From Novosphingobium flavum (lineage in GTDB: Bacteria > Pseudomonadota > Alphaproteobacteria > Sphingomonadales > Sphingomonadaceae): DNA of 64,000 bases. The translations under genes and the position numbers were made by a program. The stretch is taken from NCBI RefSeq assembly GCF_014230315.1, contig NZ_JACLAW010000008.1:62001-126000 (forward strand). The letters run 5' to 3'. Below the pieces are notes generated by a model. That model made no database searches and was not told the DNA's origin. It saw nothing but the letters and a program-made list of their open reading frames with translations. Of the stretch, positions 52,283 through 61,381 are shown piece after piece. Every line of letters starts with the position of its first letter. Positions within the stretch are counted from its first letter, which is position 1.

Positions 52283-53368
52283 TCAAGTCGCAATCCGCGC
52301 TACGGTCCCGCCGTCCACCCGCCAGACCGCCGCTTCCGGCAGGATCGCCTCGAACGGCGCCAGTTCGGTCCCGGTCAGCCAGACCTGCGCGCGGCCCTCG
52401 CGCAAGCGGGCGAACAGCGCCTCGCGCCGCAGCGGATCAAGATGGGCGGCCACTTCGTCAAGCAGGAGCAGCGCGGGCCGCTCGCCCTGATCGAGCCCGG
52501 CGTGGGCGAGGGTCAGCGCGATCAGCATGGCCTTCTGCTCGCCGGTCGAACTCTCCGCCGCCGGCTGCCCCTTGCCCGCCATGGTCACGACCAGTTCGTC
52601 GCGGTGCGGCCCGACCAGCGTGCGCTGTGCCGCCCGGTCTCTCCGGCGGCTTTCGGCCAGCGCCGCCGCCAGTTCCTCCCGGCCCAGCGGCCCACCGGGG
52701 GCATAAGCAAGGTCCGGCCGGGCAAAGGGCGCTTGCGGCAGCGTTGCAAGGGCGTTGCAGAGCCGATGCACCAGCCGCCCGCGCGCCTCGGCCACCAGCG
52801 ATCCGGCCTCTGCCAATTGGGCCTCGAGCGCTTCCAGCCAGGCCGGATCGGGCTCGGCATCGCCCGCCAGCAGCCGGTTGCGCTCCCGCAGCGCAGCCTC
52901 CAGCCGCGCGGCATTGCGGGCATGTTCGGGCTCCAGCGCCAGCACCAGCCGGTCCAGAAACCGCCGCCGCGCGCCGGCCCCTTCCATGAACAGGCGGTCC
53001 ATCGCCGGGGTCAGCCAGCCGATCGCCAGCCATTCGCCCAGCCGCACCGCCGGTGCCTCGGCCCGGTTGACCTGCACGATCCGCCGCCCCGGCCGCTCGG
53101 CCGAAGTGCCGGTGCCGAGCAGAACCGGCCCCGCGCGCGTCGCCAGTTCGGCGCTCACCGCGAACCCGCCAGGCGCATCGTTCGCTGCAATATCAGCGAG
53201 TTGCGCTCGCCTCAGCCCGCGCCCCGGCGCGAACAGGGATAGCGCCTCCAGCACGTTGGTCTTGCCCGCCCCGTTCTCGCCCACCAGCAGGTTGAACCGC
53301 GCCGTTCCGTCAAGCGCGGTCCCCGCGTGGTTGCGGAAGCGGGAAAGGAGAATGCGGTCGAGCGCCAT
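52283..53368 (-). CDS. recF: DNA replication and repair protein RecF
   Basis: 361-aa SMC-like ATPase that loads RecA at gaps. Walker A GENGAGKTN (about 30-38), the signature STGEQKAMLIALTLAHAG and Walker B LLLLDEVAAHLD. Length is standard. In many bacteria it follows dnaN; here it is between the yhhQ-like transporter (9 bases upstream) and the MFS gene. Confidence 0.97.
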   Translation of the reverse strand: MALDRILLSRFRNHAGTALDGTARFNLLVGENGAGKTNVLEALSLFAPGRGLRRAQLADIAANDAPGGFAVSAELATRAGPVLLGTGTSAERPGRRIVQVNRAEAPAVRLGEWLAIGWLTPAMDRLFMEGAGARRRFLDRLVLALEPEHARNAARLEAALRERNRLLAGDAEPDPAWLEALEAQLAEAGSLVAEARGRLVHRLCNALATLPQAPFARPDLAYAPGGPLGREELAAALAESRRRDRAAQRTLVGPHRDELVVTMAGKGQPAAESSTGEQKAMLIALTLAHAGLDQGERPALLLLDEVAAHLDPLRREALFARLREGRAQVWLTGTELAPFEAILPEAAVWRVDGGTVARIAT

Positions 53369-53377
53369 GTCGAGGCG

Positions 53378-54187
53378 CTATTGCGCCGGAGCGCTCGCCT
53401 TTGCAAACGGCGAGAAGTCGGTGTCCGTATCGAAGACGTCGACCCCTTCGCGCTTCTTGAGGAAGCCAACCACCAGATAGGTCACCGGGGTCAGCAGGAC
53501 TTCCCAGCCGGTCTTGATGATCCACTGGGTAATCGCCAGCGTCACCACGGCATGGGTCGACCACCCCGCCGCGCCCAGAAAGGCGAGGGGATAGAACAGC
53601 GCGCTGTCGACCCCTTCGCCGAAAATGGTCGACCCGATCGTGCGGCTCCACAGCGCCTTGCCCTGCGTGAGCACCTTCATCCGCGCCAGCACGAAGGAAT
53701 TGACGAACTCCCCCGCCCAGAAGGCGACGACCGAGGCGAACACGATCCGCGGGGTCTGGCCGAACACCGATTCGTAAGCCGCCTGGTTCGGCGCAGTCAC
53801 CTTTTGTCCCATGATTTCATAGGTGTTGGAGGCAAGCGCCCATTCCGCGCTGGGCGGGATCGCCACGACGACCACAGCCATGAACACCATGAACAGCAGG
53901 GCGAAGAACCCGGCCCAGATGCAGCGCCGGGCGTTGGCATAGCCATAGACCTCGGTCAGCACGTCGCCCAGAATATAGGAAACCGGAAAGAACAGCACGC
54001 CCGCCCCGAAGGTGATCGAGCCGACCACGGGCAGGGTCACCGCCGCCTGCTTGGCCGCGCCGATCAGGTTGGAAAGCAACAGAATCGCGACGAAGGCGGC
54101 GATCATGTAGTCGAAATAGCGGAAGTGGCGGCGGCCCCCGGCGGAACCATCGATGCGGGCGAGATCGGATTGAGGCTGTGCGTCCAT
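53378..54187 (-). CDS. Queuosine-precursor transporter, YhhQ/VUT family
   Basis: 269-aa membrane protein with six helices and the family segments FGAGVLFFPVSYILGDVLTEVYGYANARR and FWAGEFVNSFVLARMKV, GSTIFGEGVDS. YhhQ imports queuine precursors (preQ0/preQ1) for tRNA modification. Start ATG 54187. It lies upstream of recF on the same strand with a 9-base gap, and a tRNA gene is divergent to it. Confidence 0.93.
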   Translation of the reverse strand: MDAQPQSDLARIDGSAGGRRHFRYFDYMIAAFVAILLLSNLIGAAKQAAVTLPVVGSITFGAGVLFFPVSYILGDVLTEVYGYANARRCIWAGFFALLFMVFMAVVVVAIPPSAEWALASNTYEIMGQKVTAPNQAAYESVFGQTPRIVFASVVAFWAGEFVNSFVLARMKVLTQGKALWSRTIGSTIFGEGVDSALFYPLAFLGAAGWSTHAVVTLAITQWIIKTGWEVLLTPVTYLVVGFLKKREGVDVFDTDTDFSPFAKASAPAQ

Positions 54188-54248
54188 GCGCGTGAGCCTA
54201 TCGACGTTTGCGCATTGCGCAAAGCGTGCTTATGAGCGTGCCCGGCGC

Positions 54249-54325
54249 GCGCCCATAGCTCAGCTGGATAGAGCGCGAGACTTCTAATCTTGAGGCCGCA
54301 GGTTCGACTCCTGCTGGGCGCGCCA
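54249..54325 (+). tRNA. tRNA-Arg (anticodon UCU)
   Basis: 77 bases with encoded CCA. Acceptor GCGCCCA/TGGGCGC with G73, D stem GCTC/GAGC, anticodon loop CTTCTAA (TCT, reads AGA), T arm with TTCGACT. All stems close. Confidence 0.96.
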
Positions 54326-54349
54326 CCAGTCGCCGGACCATCGCTCCTG

Positions 54350-56017
54350 TCAGAAACGCCCGCCGGGCGCGGCATAGACCCTGCGGCCGCCGACGAAGGT
54401 GGCGAGCGGACGGATCTTGAGCAGGGCCTCGTCCGGCACGGTCATCAGGTCATGGTCGAGGATCACGAAATCAGCCAGCAGGCCCGGCGCGATCCGGCCC
54501 TTGCGGCCTTCCTCGAAGGTTGCATAGGCGGGATTGGCGGTGAGGATGCGAAGCGCCTCGGCCCGACTGATCCGCTCGGCGGGGGCGGTCAGGCCGCCAG
54601 CCTTGTTGCGGCGGGTGGTGTAGAAATAGATCAGGTTCATCGGGTTGTTCGGGGCCGGCTCCTCGGCGGTCGCCGTGCGGTAGTCGCTTCCGCCGATCAC
54701 CACGATGCCCTGATCCAGCAGCGAGCGCAGCGGGTTCTGGCGGGCCATCCGCTCTGGCGGCAGCGGCGGAGGGGCCATCGGCTCGTATCCCGAATCCTGC
54801 ACCGAGACGATCGCCCCGAGCCGGGAGAGCCGGGCGATTTCGGCCGGCGTGGCGAAGGGGGCGTGTTCGACATACCAGCGCTGGGCGCGCAGCGGGGCCG
54901 TGCGGTCGACCGCCTCGAAGGCGGCCAGGGTCTGGTCCAGCGCCTCGTCGTAAGTCGCGCCGCGCGCCTTGTCTGCGCTGACGTGCGGGGCCGGGCGCCA
55001 GCCAAGCTGGCGCTCCTTGCGGAGCAGGGCGGTATAGTCGGGCAGGGTCGCCATGCCCGGCACCCACGGCTCCTCGCCGATCGAATCGATGAACAGCCAC
55101 GGATCGCGACGGTCGGGCCGGGGCAGGGCGGCAACGGCCTCGTCCGTCCGGTCCTCATCCGGGAATTCGAGGCCCAGGGCCATGCGCAGGGTCAGCTTGC
55201 CCTCGCGCCGCATCCGCTCGAGCCCGGCCCTGCCGTCGGGCCAGAGCGCCAGTTCGTGCGTGCTGGTAATGCCAAGCGCGTTGCGCTGGGCCATGCCCTT
55301 GCCAAGGAAATCGTCCTGCTCGGCCGGGGTTGGCGGGGGCAGCAGGTCGTGGACCATGGTCAGGCTGAGCGGATAGCCGGGGAGGACGCCGGTCGGCTCC
55401 CCCGTGCCGTCCACCGGGACCTTTCCGCCCTTGTAAGAAGGATTGCTCCGGGTGATCCCGAGCTGCCGCAGCGCCGCCGTGTTGACCACGCCCGAGGCAT
55501 GGCGGCTGGAGAGCAGGATGATCGGAGTAGTGGCCGATACCGCATCAAGGTCCTGCCGGGTCGGAGCCGGGCTGATCGACCAGCCGAGCGAGGTGAACAG
55601 CGCACGGCCCGGCGGTTCCTTGGCCAGCGCCGCTCTCAGGCGGTCCTGCATCACGGCCACTGACCGGACGCCGATGAGGTTGACCCCGTGGAATTCGAAC
55701 CGGGCCGAATTCCACAGGTGATCGTGGCTGTCGGCAAATCCGGGTACGACGGTGGCCCCCTTGAGGTCGACCAGCCGGGTCGAGCGGGCCGCGAGGCGGC
55801 GCACCTGCGCATCGCTGCCGACGGCAACGAAGCGATCGCCCCGAACGGCAAAGGCGCCGGCCGTGCTGAAGACGCGGTCCACGGTCAGGACCTTGCCATT
55901 GAAATAGATCACCTGCGGTGGTGGCGCCTTGGCAGCGGCGGCCGGCGGTGGCGCGCCGATTGCCAGCACCGCTCCGAGGAGCGCGAGGGGGCGCAATGCC
56001 GATAGGATGTTCCGCAA
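54350..56017 (-). CDS. Exported amidohydrolase, YtcJ-like (TTG start)
   Basis: 555-aa metal-dependent hydrolase of the amidohydrolase-3/YtcJ group. After a signal peptide (about 1-29) come the strand set NGKVLTVD, HDH metal ligands (98-100 in GFADSHDH), then SSRHASG, STHELALW, YVEHAPF and GGSDYRTA. Substrate is unknown. The start is TTG 56017 with AGGAGAGGAA about 8 bases upstream; the frame stays open further but has no other site. It is downstream of the NTF2-like gene by 67 bases. Confidence 0.88.
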   Translation of the reverse strand: MRNILSALRPLALLGAVLAIGAPPPAAAAKAPPPQVIYFNGKVLTVDRVFSTAGAFAVRGDRFVAVGSDAQVRRLAARSTRLVDLKGATVVPGFADSHDHLWNSARFEFHGVNLIGVRSVAVMQDRLRAALAKEPPGRALFTSLGWSISPAPTRQDLDAVSATTPIILLSSRHASGVVNTAALRQLGITRSNPSYKGGKVPVDGTGEPTGVLPGYPLSLTMVHDLLPPPTPAEQDDFLGKGMAQRNALGITSTHELALWPDGRAGLERMRREGKLTLRMALGLEFPDEDRTDEAVAALPRPDRRDPWLFIDSIGEEPWVPGMATLPDYTALLRKERQLGWRPAPHVSADKARGATYDEALDQTLAAFEAVDRTAPLRAQRWYVEHAPFATPAEIARLSRLGAIVSVQDSGYEPMAPPPLPPERMARQNPLRSLLDQGIVVIGGSDYRTATAEEPAPNNPMNLIYFYTTRRNKAGGLTAPAERISRAEALRILTANPAYATFEEGRKGRIAPGLLADFVILDHDLMTVPDEALLKIRPLATFVGGRRVYAAPGGRF

Positions 56018-56084
56018 GATCCGGGTTCCTCTCCTGCCGTCGCGCCTGGCCGGCGCGCTCTGGCCTGTCACTTCACCGCGAGGG

Positions 56085-56543
56085 TCAGGGCTTGGGCTGT
56101 GCCACGGGCGAATTCTGCCAGGATACGAGCTGCCAGCGCCCCTTGGCCAGCCGGTAGACCGCCGAGTAGCGCGCGGTGCGCGGGCGGTCGTCCATCGTGA
56201 GCATGTAGTCGACCGTGCCGTGCGTGAAGGCCATGCGGCCGTCGACCGAGACGACCTGCTCGCGGATGATCGCATCGCGCACCGGGCTGGTCGCCTTGGC
56301 GATGGCGGCGAGATATTCGCCCTGGGTCTGGGTCAGGCCGCTGGCATGGGCATACCACAGGTCGGACGCGGTGAGCGCGGTGAGCCGGTCCATGTCGTGC
56401 GCCACTTCCGCGCGCAGGCGCTCCGTTTCAGCCTTGGCGACCGCTTCGCGCGGGGTGAGCGCCTGCGCGGGCGCTGCGCTCAGCGCGGCCCCGGCCAGCG
56501 GGGCAAGGAGGGTTGCAATCAAGGCGGTGCGGACAGGCATCAT
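56085..56543 (-). CDS. Secreted NTF2-like (DUF4440) protein
   Basis: 152-aa exported protein with signal peptide (about 1-28, ending AQA), then the cone-shaped SnoaL/NTF2 fold typical of DUF4440: LTALTASDLWYAHASG, TQTQGEYLAAI, RMAFTHGTVDYMLTMDD, YSAVYRLAKGRWQLVSWQNSP. Such proteins bind or turn over small hydrophobic compounds. Start ATG 56543 (ATG 56540 also possible). Upstream of the amidohydrolase on the same strand. Confidence 0.85.
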   Translation of the reverse strand: MMPVRTALIATLLAPLAGAALSAAPAQALTPREAVAKAETERLRAEVAHDMDRLTALTASDLWYAHASGLTQTQGEYLAAIAKATSPVRDAIIREQVVSVDGRMAFTHGTVDYMLTMDDRPRTARYSAVYRLAKGRWQLVSWQNSPVAQPKP

Positions 56544-56752
56544 CGGGTCGGGCTCCGTGGTCAGGTCAGGCGCGAGCGCCTCGCGTCCCCCCATGGTGGG
56601 GAGATTCGGTGTTCACGGTCACATGCCTAGCCCAGTCCTGCGCCGGGGCCCAATAAGGAGCGTTAGCGGGTTCATGATTGTGCCAGTCTTGCGCTGGCCG
56701 GGCCGATCCGGCGGGGCGGCCGCTTCGGGCCGTGTCGGCCGAGCCATCCGGT

Positions 56753-57535
56753 TCAGGCGCGGCGTACGTCGTCCAGGGGAAAGCGCGTGACCGGATAGCC
56801 CAGCCCTTCGGGGATTGTCAGCCATTCGCGCCCCTCGGCGCTCTCCTGCCGTCCGCTGATCGGGGTCGGGGGAAACATGCGGGCATCGCTCGCCGCCGCC
56901 GCGAAGTCCGCGTGCGGGGCGAGCCGCATGAGGTTGCACAGGGTTGGGAATATCAAGGACAGTTCGCCGCGCCCGGCCTGCATCAGGGCCTCTTGCGCGC
57001 TGAGCCAGCAGAGGCGGCTGTGCTCCGTTCCGTCTATCGTCAGCTCGACCGCGCCGGTGCCAAGGTCGGCCAGGTAGAACCGCGTGTCGAAAGCCCGTCC
57101 CTCCGGTCGTTGCCAGCGGGCGAAGGGAACCAGCGCATTGAGGTCGAGCGTCCAGCCGTAGTGCGCCAGCACTTTGCCCAGCGCGCTCTCGCGGTGGAGG
57201 AGGTCGCGGGCGGCGGCGACCTCCTGCGCGGTGACGGTCTGCTTTACACCGAGCAAAAGTCCTGTTTCTTCAAGCGTCTCGCGCACGGCGGCGACCCGGG
57301 CAGCGAGGTCCTCGGGATCGGCTTCGGAGCTGCCGAGCTGGGCGGCAAGATCATGATCGGCGGGATCGACCTTGCCGCCGGGAAAGACCGTCGCACCCGG
57401 CGCAAACCTTTGCGATGCGGCCCGCTCGGCCAAAAGCAGCTCTGCCGGACCGCCGCTGGCTGAGCGGCGAAAGACTATCGCCGTGGCAGCCGGAATGCGC
57501 TGGGGGTGGGGATCGGATTGGGGGGCTTCGCTCAT
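56753..57535 (-). CDS. NUDIX hydrolase
   Basis: 260-aa protein of the NUDIX family. The Nudix box is split by a longer insert: GGKVDPADHD ... AAVRETLEETGLLLG, with the RExxEExGL catalytic helix intact. The insert and the SSRLCWL-like strand match the larger NUDT19/RppH-unlike subgroup acting on CoA derivatives or nucleotides. Start ATG 57535. Substrate unknown. Confidence 0.88.
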   Translation of the reverse strand: MSEAPQSDPHPQRIPAATAIVFRRSASGGPAELLLAERAASQRFAPGATVFPGGKVDPADHDLAAQLGSSEADPEDLAARVAAVRETLEETGLLLGVKQTVTAQEVAAARDLLHRESALGKVLAHYGWTLDLNALVPFARWQRPEGRAFDTRFYLADLGTGAVELTIDGTEHSRLCWLSAQEALMQAGRGELSLIFPTLCNLMRLAPHADFAAAASDARMFPPTPISGRQESAEGREWLTIPEGLGYPVTRFPLDDVRRA

Positions 57536-57684
57536 CGACCGAACCTTGCCGCTGCGGCGGGGACTGGCAAGGCCCATGATTTACCGTCCTATCGAATGGT
57601 AGGATGTCGGGCCGCTTTACACCGTCGCGGCCGGGGGCAATGGGTGAAAGCGGAAAATCCCGGAAAAATGGGCGTTTATTGAAT

Positions 57685-57701
57685 TTGGCACGGGTTGTGC
57701 T
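57685..57701 (+). promoter_or_regulatory. Sigma-54-like promoter
   Basis: TTGGCACGGGTTGTGCT: GG at 57687-57688 and GC at 57699-57700 are 10 bases apart as in -24/-12 promoters, and TGGCACG is a perfect match; only one base of the TTGC half differs. No ORF of quality follows, only hairpins. Confidence 0.5.
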
Positions 57702-57710
57702 ACGTGGTGT

Positions 57711-57862
57711 GTACCCCAAGCAGTCTCGAATAGAGGTGGGGCTGCATCCTGGTCTCCGCGGCCCCGCCTCCCCGAGTTTTCCCAATCTCCCGGTCCCACC
57801 CGGGAAAAACACAAAAAACTAAGCCCCGCGAACTCTGGTCGGTACGCGGGGCTTGTTTATTT
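57711..57862 (+). ncRNA. Candidate small RNA from the sigma-54-like promoter
   Basis: Transcription from the predicted promoter would start near 57711 and run through a 10-bp hairpin (57733-57742 with 57761-57770), a short CCCGG/CCGGG hairpin near 57790-57802, and the strong 57821-57854 stem ending in GTTTATTT. The 379-base gap 57536-57914 has no credible gene. The last stem also serves grxD on the other strand, so this transcript is a hypothesis only. Confidence 0.3.
57813..57862 (-). terminator. Terminator of the leuC-grxD run
   Basis: 10-bp stem AAGCCCCGCG / CGCGGGGCTT (57821-57830, 57845-57854) followed on the minus strand by a T-rich tract (revcomp of 57808-57820). On the plus strand GTTTATTT follows. 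Confidence 0.85.
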
Positions 57863-57914
57863 GGGCCGGTTTGTTCGGGCGGGTGCTTTGCACCGCGCCG
57901 GGCGTGGCCTGCGA

Positions 57915-58238
57915 TCAGGCGGCCGGCTTGACGTCGGCCACGAGCTGCTGCAGCTCGCCCGCCTCGAACATTTCCATCATGATGTCGCTGCCGCCGACGA
58001 ATTCGCCCTTCACATAGAGCTGGGGAATGGTCGGCCAGTCGGAATAGGCCTTGATGCCCTGGCGGATTTCCATGTCCTGCAGCACGTCGACGCTGGCATA
58101 GTCCACGCCGAGGTGCTCCAGGATCGCAATGGCGCGGCTCGAGAAGCCGCACTGCGGAAACAGCGGCGTGCCCTTCATGAACAGGACGACTTCGTTGCCT
58201 TCGACGATCTCGGCGATGCGGGCATTTGAATCGGACAT
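57915..58238 (-). CDS. grxD: Monothiol glutaredoxin (Grx4 type)
   Basis: 107-aa CGFS-type glutaredoxin: [11 protein letters not shown] (Cys30), [29 protein letters not shown]. These proteins carry or deliver [2Fe-2S] clusters and work with BolA-type partners; bolA lies 44 bases upstream on the same strand, which fits a BolA-Grx complex. Confidence 0.97.
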   Translation of the reverse strand: MSDSNARIAEIVEGNEVVLFMKGTPLFPQCGFSSRAIAILEHLGVDYASVDVLQDMEIRQGIKAYSDWPTIPQLYVKGEFVGGSDIMMEMFEAGELQQLVADVKPAA

Positions 58239-58282
58239 GGCTTCGGACGACCTTTGTACGGGAATGGGTAGTATCTGGGTGA

Positions 58283-58516
58283 TCAGGTGGGAACAGCGGT
58301 GGTCAGTTGCAAGGCGTGAAGTTCGCCTCCCATCCGGCCGCCGAGCGCCTTGTAGACCATCTGGTGCTGGGCCACGCGGCTCTTGCCGGCAAAGGCCGCG
58401 GAGACGACGTGGGCCTTCCAGTGGTCGTTGTCGCCGGCAAGGTCGTCCATCGTGATCTCGGCATCGGGAAGGGCGGCGCGGATCAGCGCTTCGATATCTG
58501 CGGCGGCCATCGGCAT
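58283..58516 (-). CDS. bolA: BolA-family protein
   Basis: 77-aa Bol[36 protein letters not shown] carries the family helix and the conserved His of the cluster ligand. Start ATG 58516. Downstream partner grxD, upstream DUF1476 gene 10 bases away; likely cotranscribed. Confidence 0.93.
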   Translation of the reverse strand: MPMAAADIEALIRAALPDAEITMDDLAGDNDHWKAHVVSAAFAGKSRVAQHQMVYKALGGRMGGELHALQLTTAVPT

Positions 58517-58526
58517 GGTGCTGTCC

Positions 58527-58850
58527 TCAGGCTTCGCCGAGTAGCGCGCGGCGGGCCTCGACGGCCTTGCCCTCGAGCGCGGCGCGAACCTCGCTCTCGT
58601 TGGCATCGACCCCGGCGGCGATCAGGTCGCCGAGGATCTTGCGAACCACGTCCTCGTCGCCCGATTCCTCGAAGTCGGCCTGGACCACGCCCTTGGCATA
58701 GCCTTCCGCTTCCACGTCCGAGAGGCCCATGCGCTGGGCCGCCCAGTTGCCCAGCAACCGGTTGCGGCGGGCGGTGATGCGGAACAGCATTTCCTCGTCA
58801 CGAGCGAACTTGGCTTCCTCGGCGCGTTCGCGGTCCTTGAAACTCGTCAT
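58527..58850 (-). CDS. DUF1476 protein (F1-ATPase inhibitor zeta-like)
   Basis: 107-aa helical protein, starting FKDRERAEEAKFARDEEM, with NRLLGNWAAQRMGL in the centre. DUF1476 is the alphaproteobacterial family that includes the zeta inhibitor of the Paracoccus ATP synthase; its N-terminal helix blocks reverse ATP hydrolysis. Function here is inferred from family. Confidence 0.92.
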   Translation of the reverse strand: MTSFKDRERAEEAKFARDEEMLFRITARRNRLLGNWAAQRMGLSDVEAEGYAKGVVQADFEESGDEDVVRKILGDLIAAGVDANESEVRAALEGKAVEARRALLGEA

Positions 58851-58897
58851 GTTTGTCTCGTCCTTCGTGCGATCAATCAGGCCCTGCGACCAGTGGT

Positions 58898-59500
58898 TCA
58901 GGCGGCCCGGGCGATTCCCTTGGCGAGGAACGGCAATTGCTCCTTCGCCTTCGCCTCATAGCCGGCGATCTCGTCCTGCCGCGCCAAGGTCAGCCCGACC
59001 TCGTCGAGCCCGCCCAGCAGGCAGTGCTTGCGGAACGGATCGATCTCGAACGAGAAGCGGTCCTGGAACGGGGTGGTAACGGTCTGCGCCTCGAGGTCGA
59101 TGTGGATCGGATCGGTCTCGGCCACTTCCATCAGCCGGTCGATCGCCGCCTGCGGCAGGACGACGGCGAGGATGCCGTTCTTGAAGGCATTGCCCGAGAA
59201 AATGTCCGAATAGGACGGCGCGATCACCGCTTTCACGCCCATGTCGAGCAGGGCCCAGGCAGCATGTTCGCGGCTCGATCCGCAGCCGAAGTTGTCTCCG
59301 GCGATGATAATCGGAGCGCCGGCATAGGCCGGGTTCTCGAACACGTTGCCCGGTTCCTTGCGCACGGTCTCGAACGCGCCCTTGCCCAGCCCTTCGCGGG
59401 TGATGGTCTTGAGGAAGTGGGCCGGGATGATCACGTCGGTGTCGACGTTCTTGCGCCCGAACGGGTAGGCCTTGCCGTCAATCACCTGGACCGGATCCAT
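58898..59500 (-). CDS. leuD: 3-Isopropylmalate dehydratase small subunit
   Basis: 200-aa swivelling subunit of isopropylmalate isomerase (leucine synthesis): [27 protein letters not shown] at the N-terminal part. Standard length. Starts in the stop codon of the 56-aa membrane protein gene (TGATG), and is separated from leuC by three genes on the same strand. Confidence 0.97.
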   Translation of the reverse strand: MDPVQVIDGKAYPFGRKNVDTDVIIPAHFLKTITREGLGKGAFETVRKEPGNVFENPAYAGAPIIIAGDNFGCGSSREHAAWALLDMGVKAVIAPSYSDIFSGNAFKNGILAVVLPQAAIDRLMEVAETDPIHIDLEAQTVTTPFQDRFSFEIDPFRKHCLLGGLDEVGLTLARQDEIAGYEAKAKEQLPFLAKGIARAA

Positions 59501-59670
59501 CAGTCAGTCTCCGGCGCGTCTTCGGGACGGACGGGCGCTGCGGTTGGCTTCTCGCTGTCCTTGCGGCGGGTGACGTAAAGCACGGCCGCGGCCAGCGCTG
59601 CCGAGCCGATCGCGGCCCCGGCAATGGCGGCCTTGCCGGTCCAGTTGGTCTTTTCGGAGTTCTTGCTCAT
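59500..59670 (-). CDS. 56-aa membrane protein in the leu operon
   Basis: ATG 59670 to TGA 59502-59500. The product has a short polar N terminus, one Ala/Gly-rich transmembrane helix ([20 protein letters not shown], about 14-33) and a charged, Pro-rich tail. The stop overlaps the leuD start as TGATG. It lies 31 bases after the zinc-ribbon gene. Function unknown. Confidence 0.75.
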   Translation of the reverse strand: MSKNSEKTNWTGKAAIAGAAIGSAALAAAVLYVTRRKDSEKPTAAPVRPEDAPETD

Positions 59671-59701
59671 GGCCTTCCTATGTCCACCCGCGCCGCCGGT
59701 T

Positions 59702-60805
59702 TCAAGCCGGGGCAGGCGATTTATCGTCGTTTTCGCCGCGGCCTTTCGTTTCGGCCACTGCTCCCTTTGCGTCGGCAGGCGTGCCGCAGGCCATGCAGAA
59801 GCGGAAGAACGCCATCTTGCGGGCGTCGCAGCGCGAACAGTGGTCGAACAGGGTCATCCCGCAGTGGACACAGAAATTGGTCTCGCTGCCGTCCATCGCC
59901 GCGATCGGCCGGTCGCAGCCGGGACAGACCCGGGCGGCCATCTTCTTGAACGCCTCGTCGTGGGTAACGAGCTTGCGGCGCTCCTCCTCGGCCTGGGCTT
60001 CGACTTCGCGCCGCCGCTCGAGGTAATGGCGCATGTTCTTGATCAGGAAATGCCCGGCAGCCACGGTCAGGGCGATGCCCACGCCGTAGCGGACATAGCC
60101 GCCATAGCTCGGCAGATACGGCACCAGTTCCACGAAGAACACGAAGACCGCCGCCAGCACGAACCCGCGTGACAGCGGCCAGTATTCGCCCTTGCGCTTC
60201 TTCACCACCAGCCATGCCGCCACCAGCAGCATCGGCAGGGTGATCGCAAGGCGCAGCAGGAAGATCCGCAATTCCTGCCAGAACAGGGCGCGCTCATAGG
60301 CGGGCTGGGCCAGCCGGTCGATCGCCGCGCGCTGTTCGCGCAGCGCCGATTCGCGCTGGGCCAGCGGCGTGCGCTCGTTCTCCAGCGCGGCGATGGCGTC
60401 CTGCGTCGCCCGTTCATTGGCCTTGAGCTGTTCGAGCTGGCGGGTGCGGGCGATCACTTCGGGGTCCTGCCCCGGATCGGTCGTGGCCGTGCGGGTCTGG
60501 ATCCAGGCCTGGAAGGTCTCGGTCGCGGTCTGCGAGGCGCGCTGGGCCTGGCTCTGCTGGAGCCGCGCGATTTCGAGCTTGTCGTCGATCTCGCGTTCGC
60601 GGCGCACGATCACGTTGATTTCGCGCTCGATCCCCACGGTCTGCGCGGCGGGCACGAACTGGTCCGGGGAAAGCGAGGACTCGACCTGCGGCAGATCGCC
60701 GATGATCAGGTTGCCCAGCCCGACGATGAACCCGGCAAAGACCACCGAGATCGCCCAGAGAACGATCGTATAGGCCCGCTCCGGTACGCGTACCCCCTTC
60801 ATCAT
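59702..60805 (-). CDS. Membrane protein with coiled coil and zinc ribbons
   Basis: 367-aa protein: one N-terminal membrane segment (about 14-36), a Gln/Glu/Arg-rich coiled coil (about 70-190), two to three more hydrophobic segments (about 200-270) and a C-terminal part with four CxxC pairs (CPGC, CVHC, CSRC, CMAC; about 305-350), enough for two zinc ribbons. Family widespread in sphingomonads; function unknown. Start ATG 60805 with GAGAGGGGG upstream (ATG 60802 is next). Confidence 0.8.
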   Translation of the reverse strand: MMKGVRVPERAYTIVLWAISVVFAGFIVGLGNLIIGDLPQVESSLSPDQFVPAAQTVGIEREINVIVRREREIDDKLEIARLQQSQAQRASQTATETFQAWIQTRTATTDPGQDPEVIARTRQLEQLKANERATQDAIAALENERTPLAQRESALREQRAAIDRLAQPAYERALFWQELRIFLLRLAITLPMLLVAAWLVVKKRKGEYWPLSRGFVLAAVFVFFVELVPYLPSYGGYVRYGVGIALTVAAGHFLIKNMRHYLERRREVEAQAEEERRKLVTHDEAFKKMAARVCPGCDRPIAAMDGSETNFCVHCGMTLFDHCSRCDARKMAFFRFCMACGTPADAKGAVAETKGRGENDDKSPAPA

Positions 60806-60876
60806 GGCTGCAGTCCCCCTCTCGGACCGAACATGATGCAAGGTGGGGGCCAGTGTAAAGCGAACGTGTAAAGCGA

Positions 60877-61377
60877 TCAGGCGAGGAAGCGGGCCATATC
60901 CTCCCAGCGCGCCCGCTTGTCCTCGAACGAGACCGCGCAATAGGCCGGGCTGCTCGAAGGCAGGGTGACCAGTTTCCACCTGTCGCAACCGCGCAGTTGC
61001 CGCGCTCCGATCCGCGCCGCGGTGCCGCCATTGAAGGCCAGCGCGCGCAGGGCCGGCAGTCGTTCGCAGGCCTCGGCCAAGGGATTCGCCTCGTGCGCGG
61101 TGATCGCCGCATCAAGGCTGCCCGAGCGCTCGCCCGAGCGGACGACATCCCACAGGCCCACACGGTGCGCGAGCAATTCGCCCAGCCGCGTCTCATAGGG
61201 CAGGGCGGCCAGATCGCACCCGATCACCGCGCCGACAAGCCGCCAGAACTGGTTGCGGGGATGGGCGTAATACTGCCGCGCGGCGAGCGAAACCTCGCCC
61301 GGCAGGCTGCCGAGGATCAGCAGGCGGGTCCGTTCGTCGGCGACGGGCGCGAAGGAATGCTTGCGCCCGCCGCTCAC
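60877..61377 (-). CDS. Hypoxanthine-DNA glycosylase (family 6 UDG)
   Basis: 166-aa glycosylase of the uracil-DNA glycosylase superfamily, hypoxanthine type: LILGSLPG (motif 1), QYYAHPRNQFW and LPSSSPAY (motif 2) fit. It would remove deaminated adenine (and possibly uracil) from DNA. Starts 4 bases after leuC ends, so cotranscribed with it; 71 bases to the zinc-ribbon gene. Confidence 0.9.
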   Translation of the reverse strand: MSGGRKHSFAPVADERTRLLILGSLPGEVSLAARQYYAHPRNQFWRLVGAVIGCDLAALPYETRLGELLAHRVGLWDVVRSGERSGSLDAAITAHEANPLAEACERLPALRALAFNGGTAARIGARQLRGCDRWKLVTLPSSSPAYCAVSFEDKRARWEDMARFLA

Positions 61378-61381
61378 CCGG

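Noticed and set aside
57604..57822. 72-codon plus-strand frame over the sigma-54-like promoter
   Set aside because: No ribosome site, Pro/Arg-rich composition, and it would cross the promoter and hairpins.
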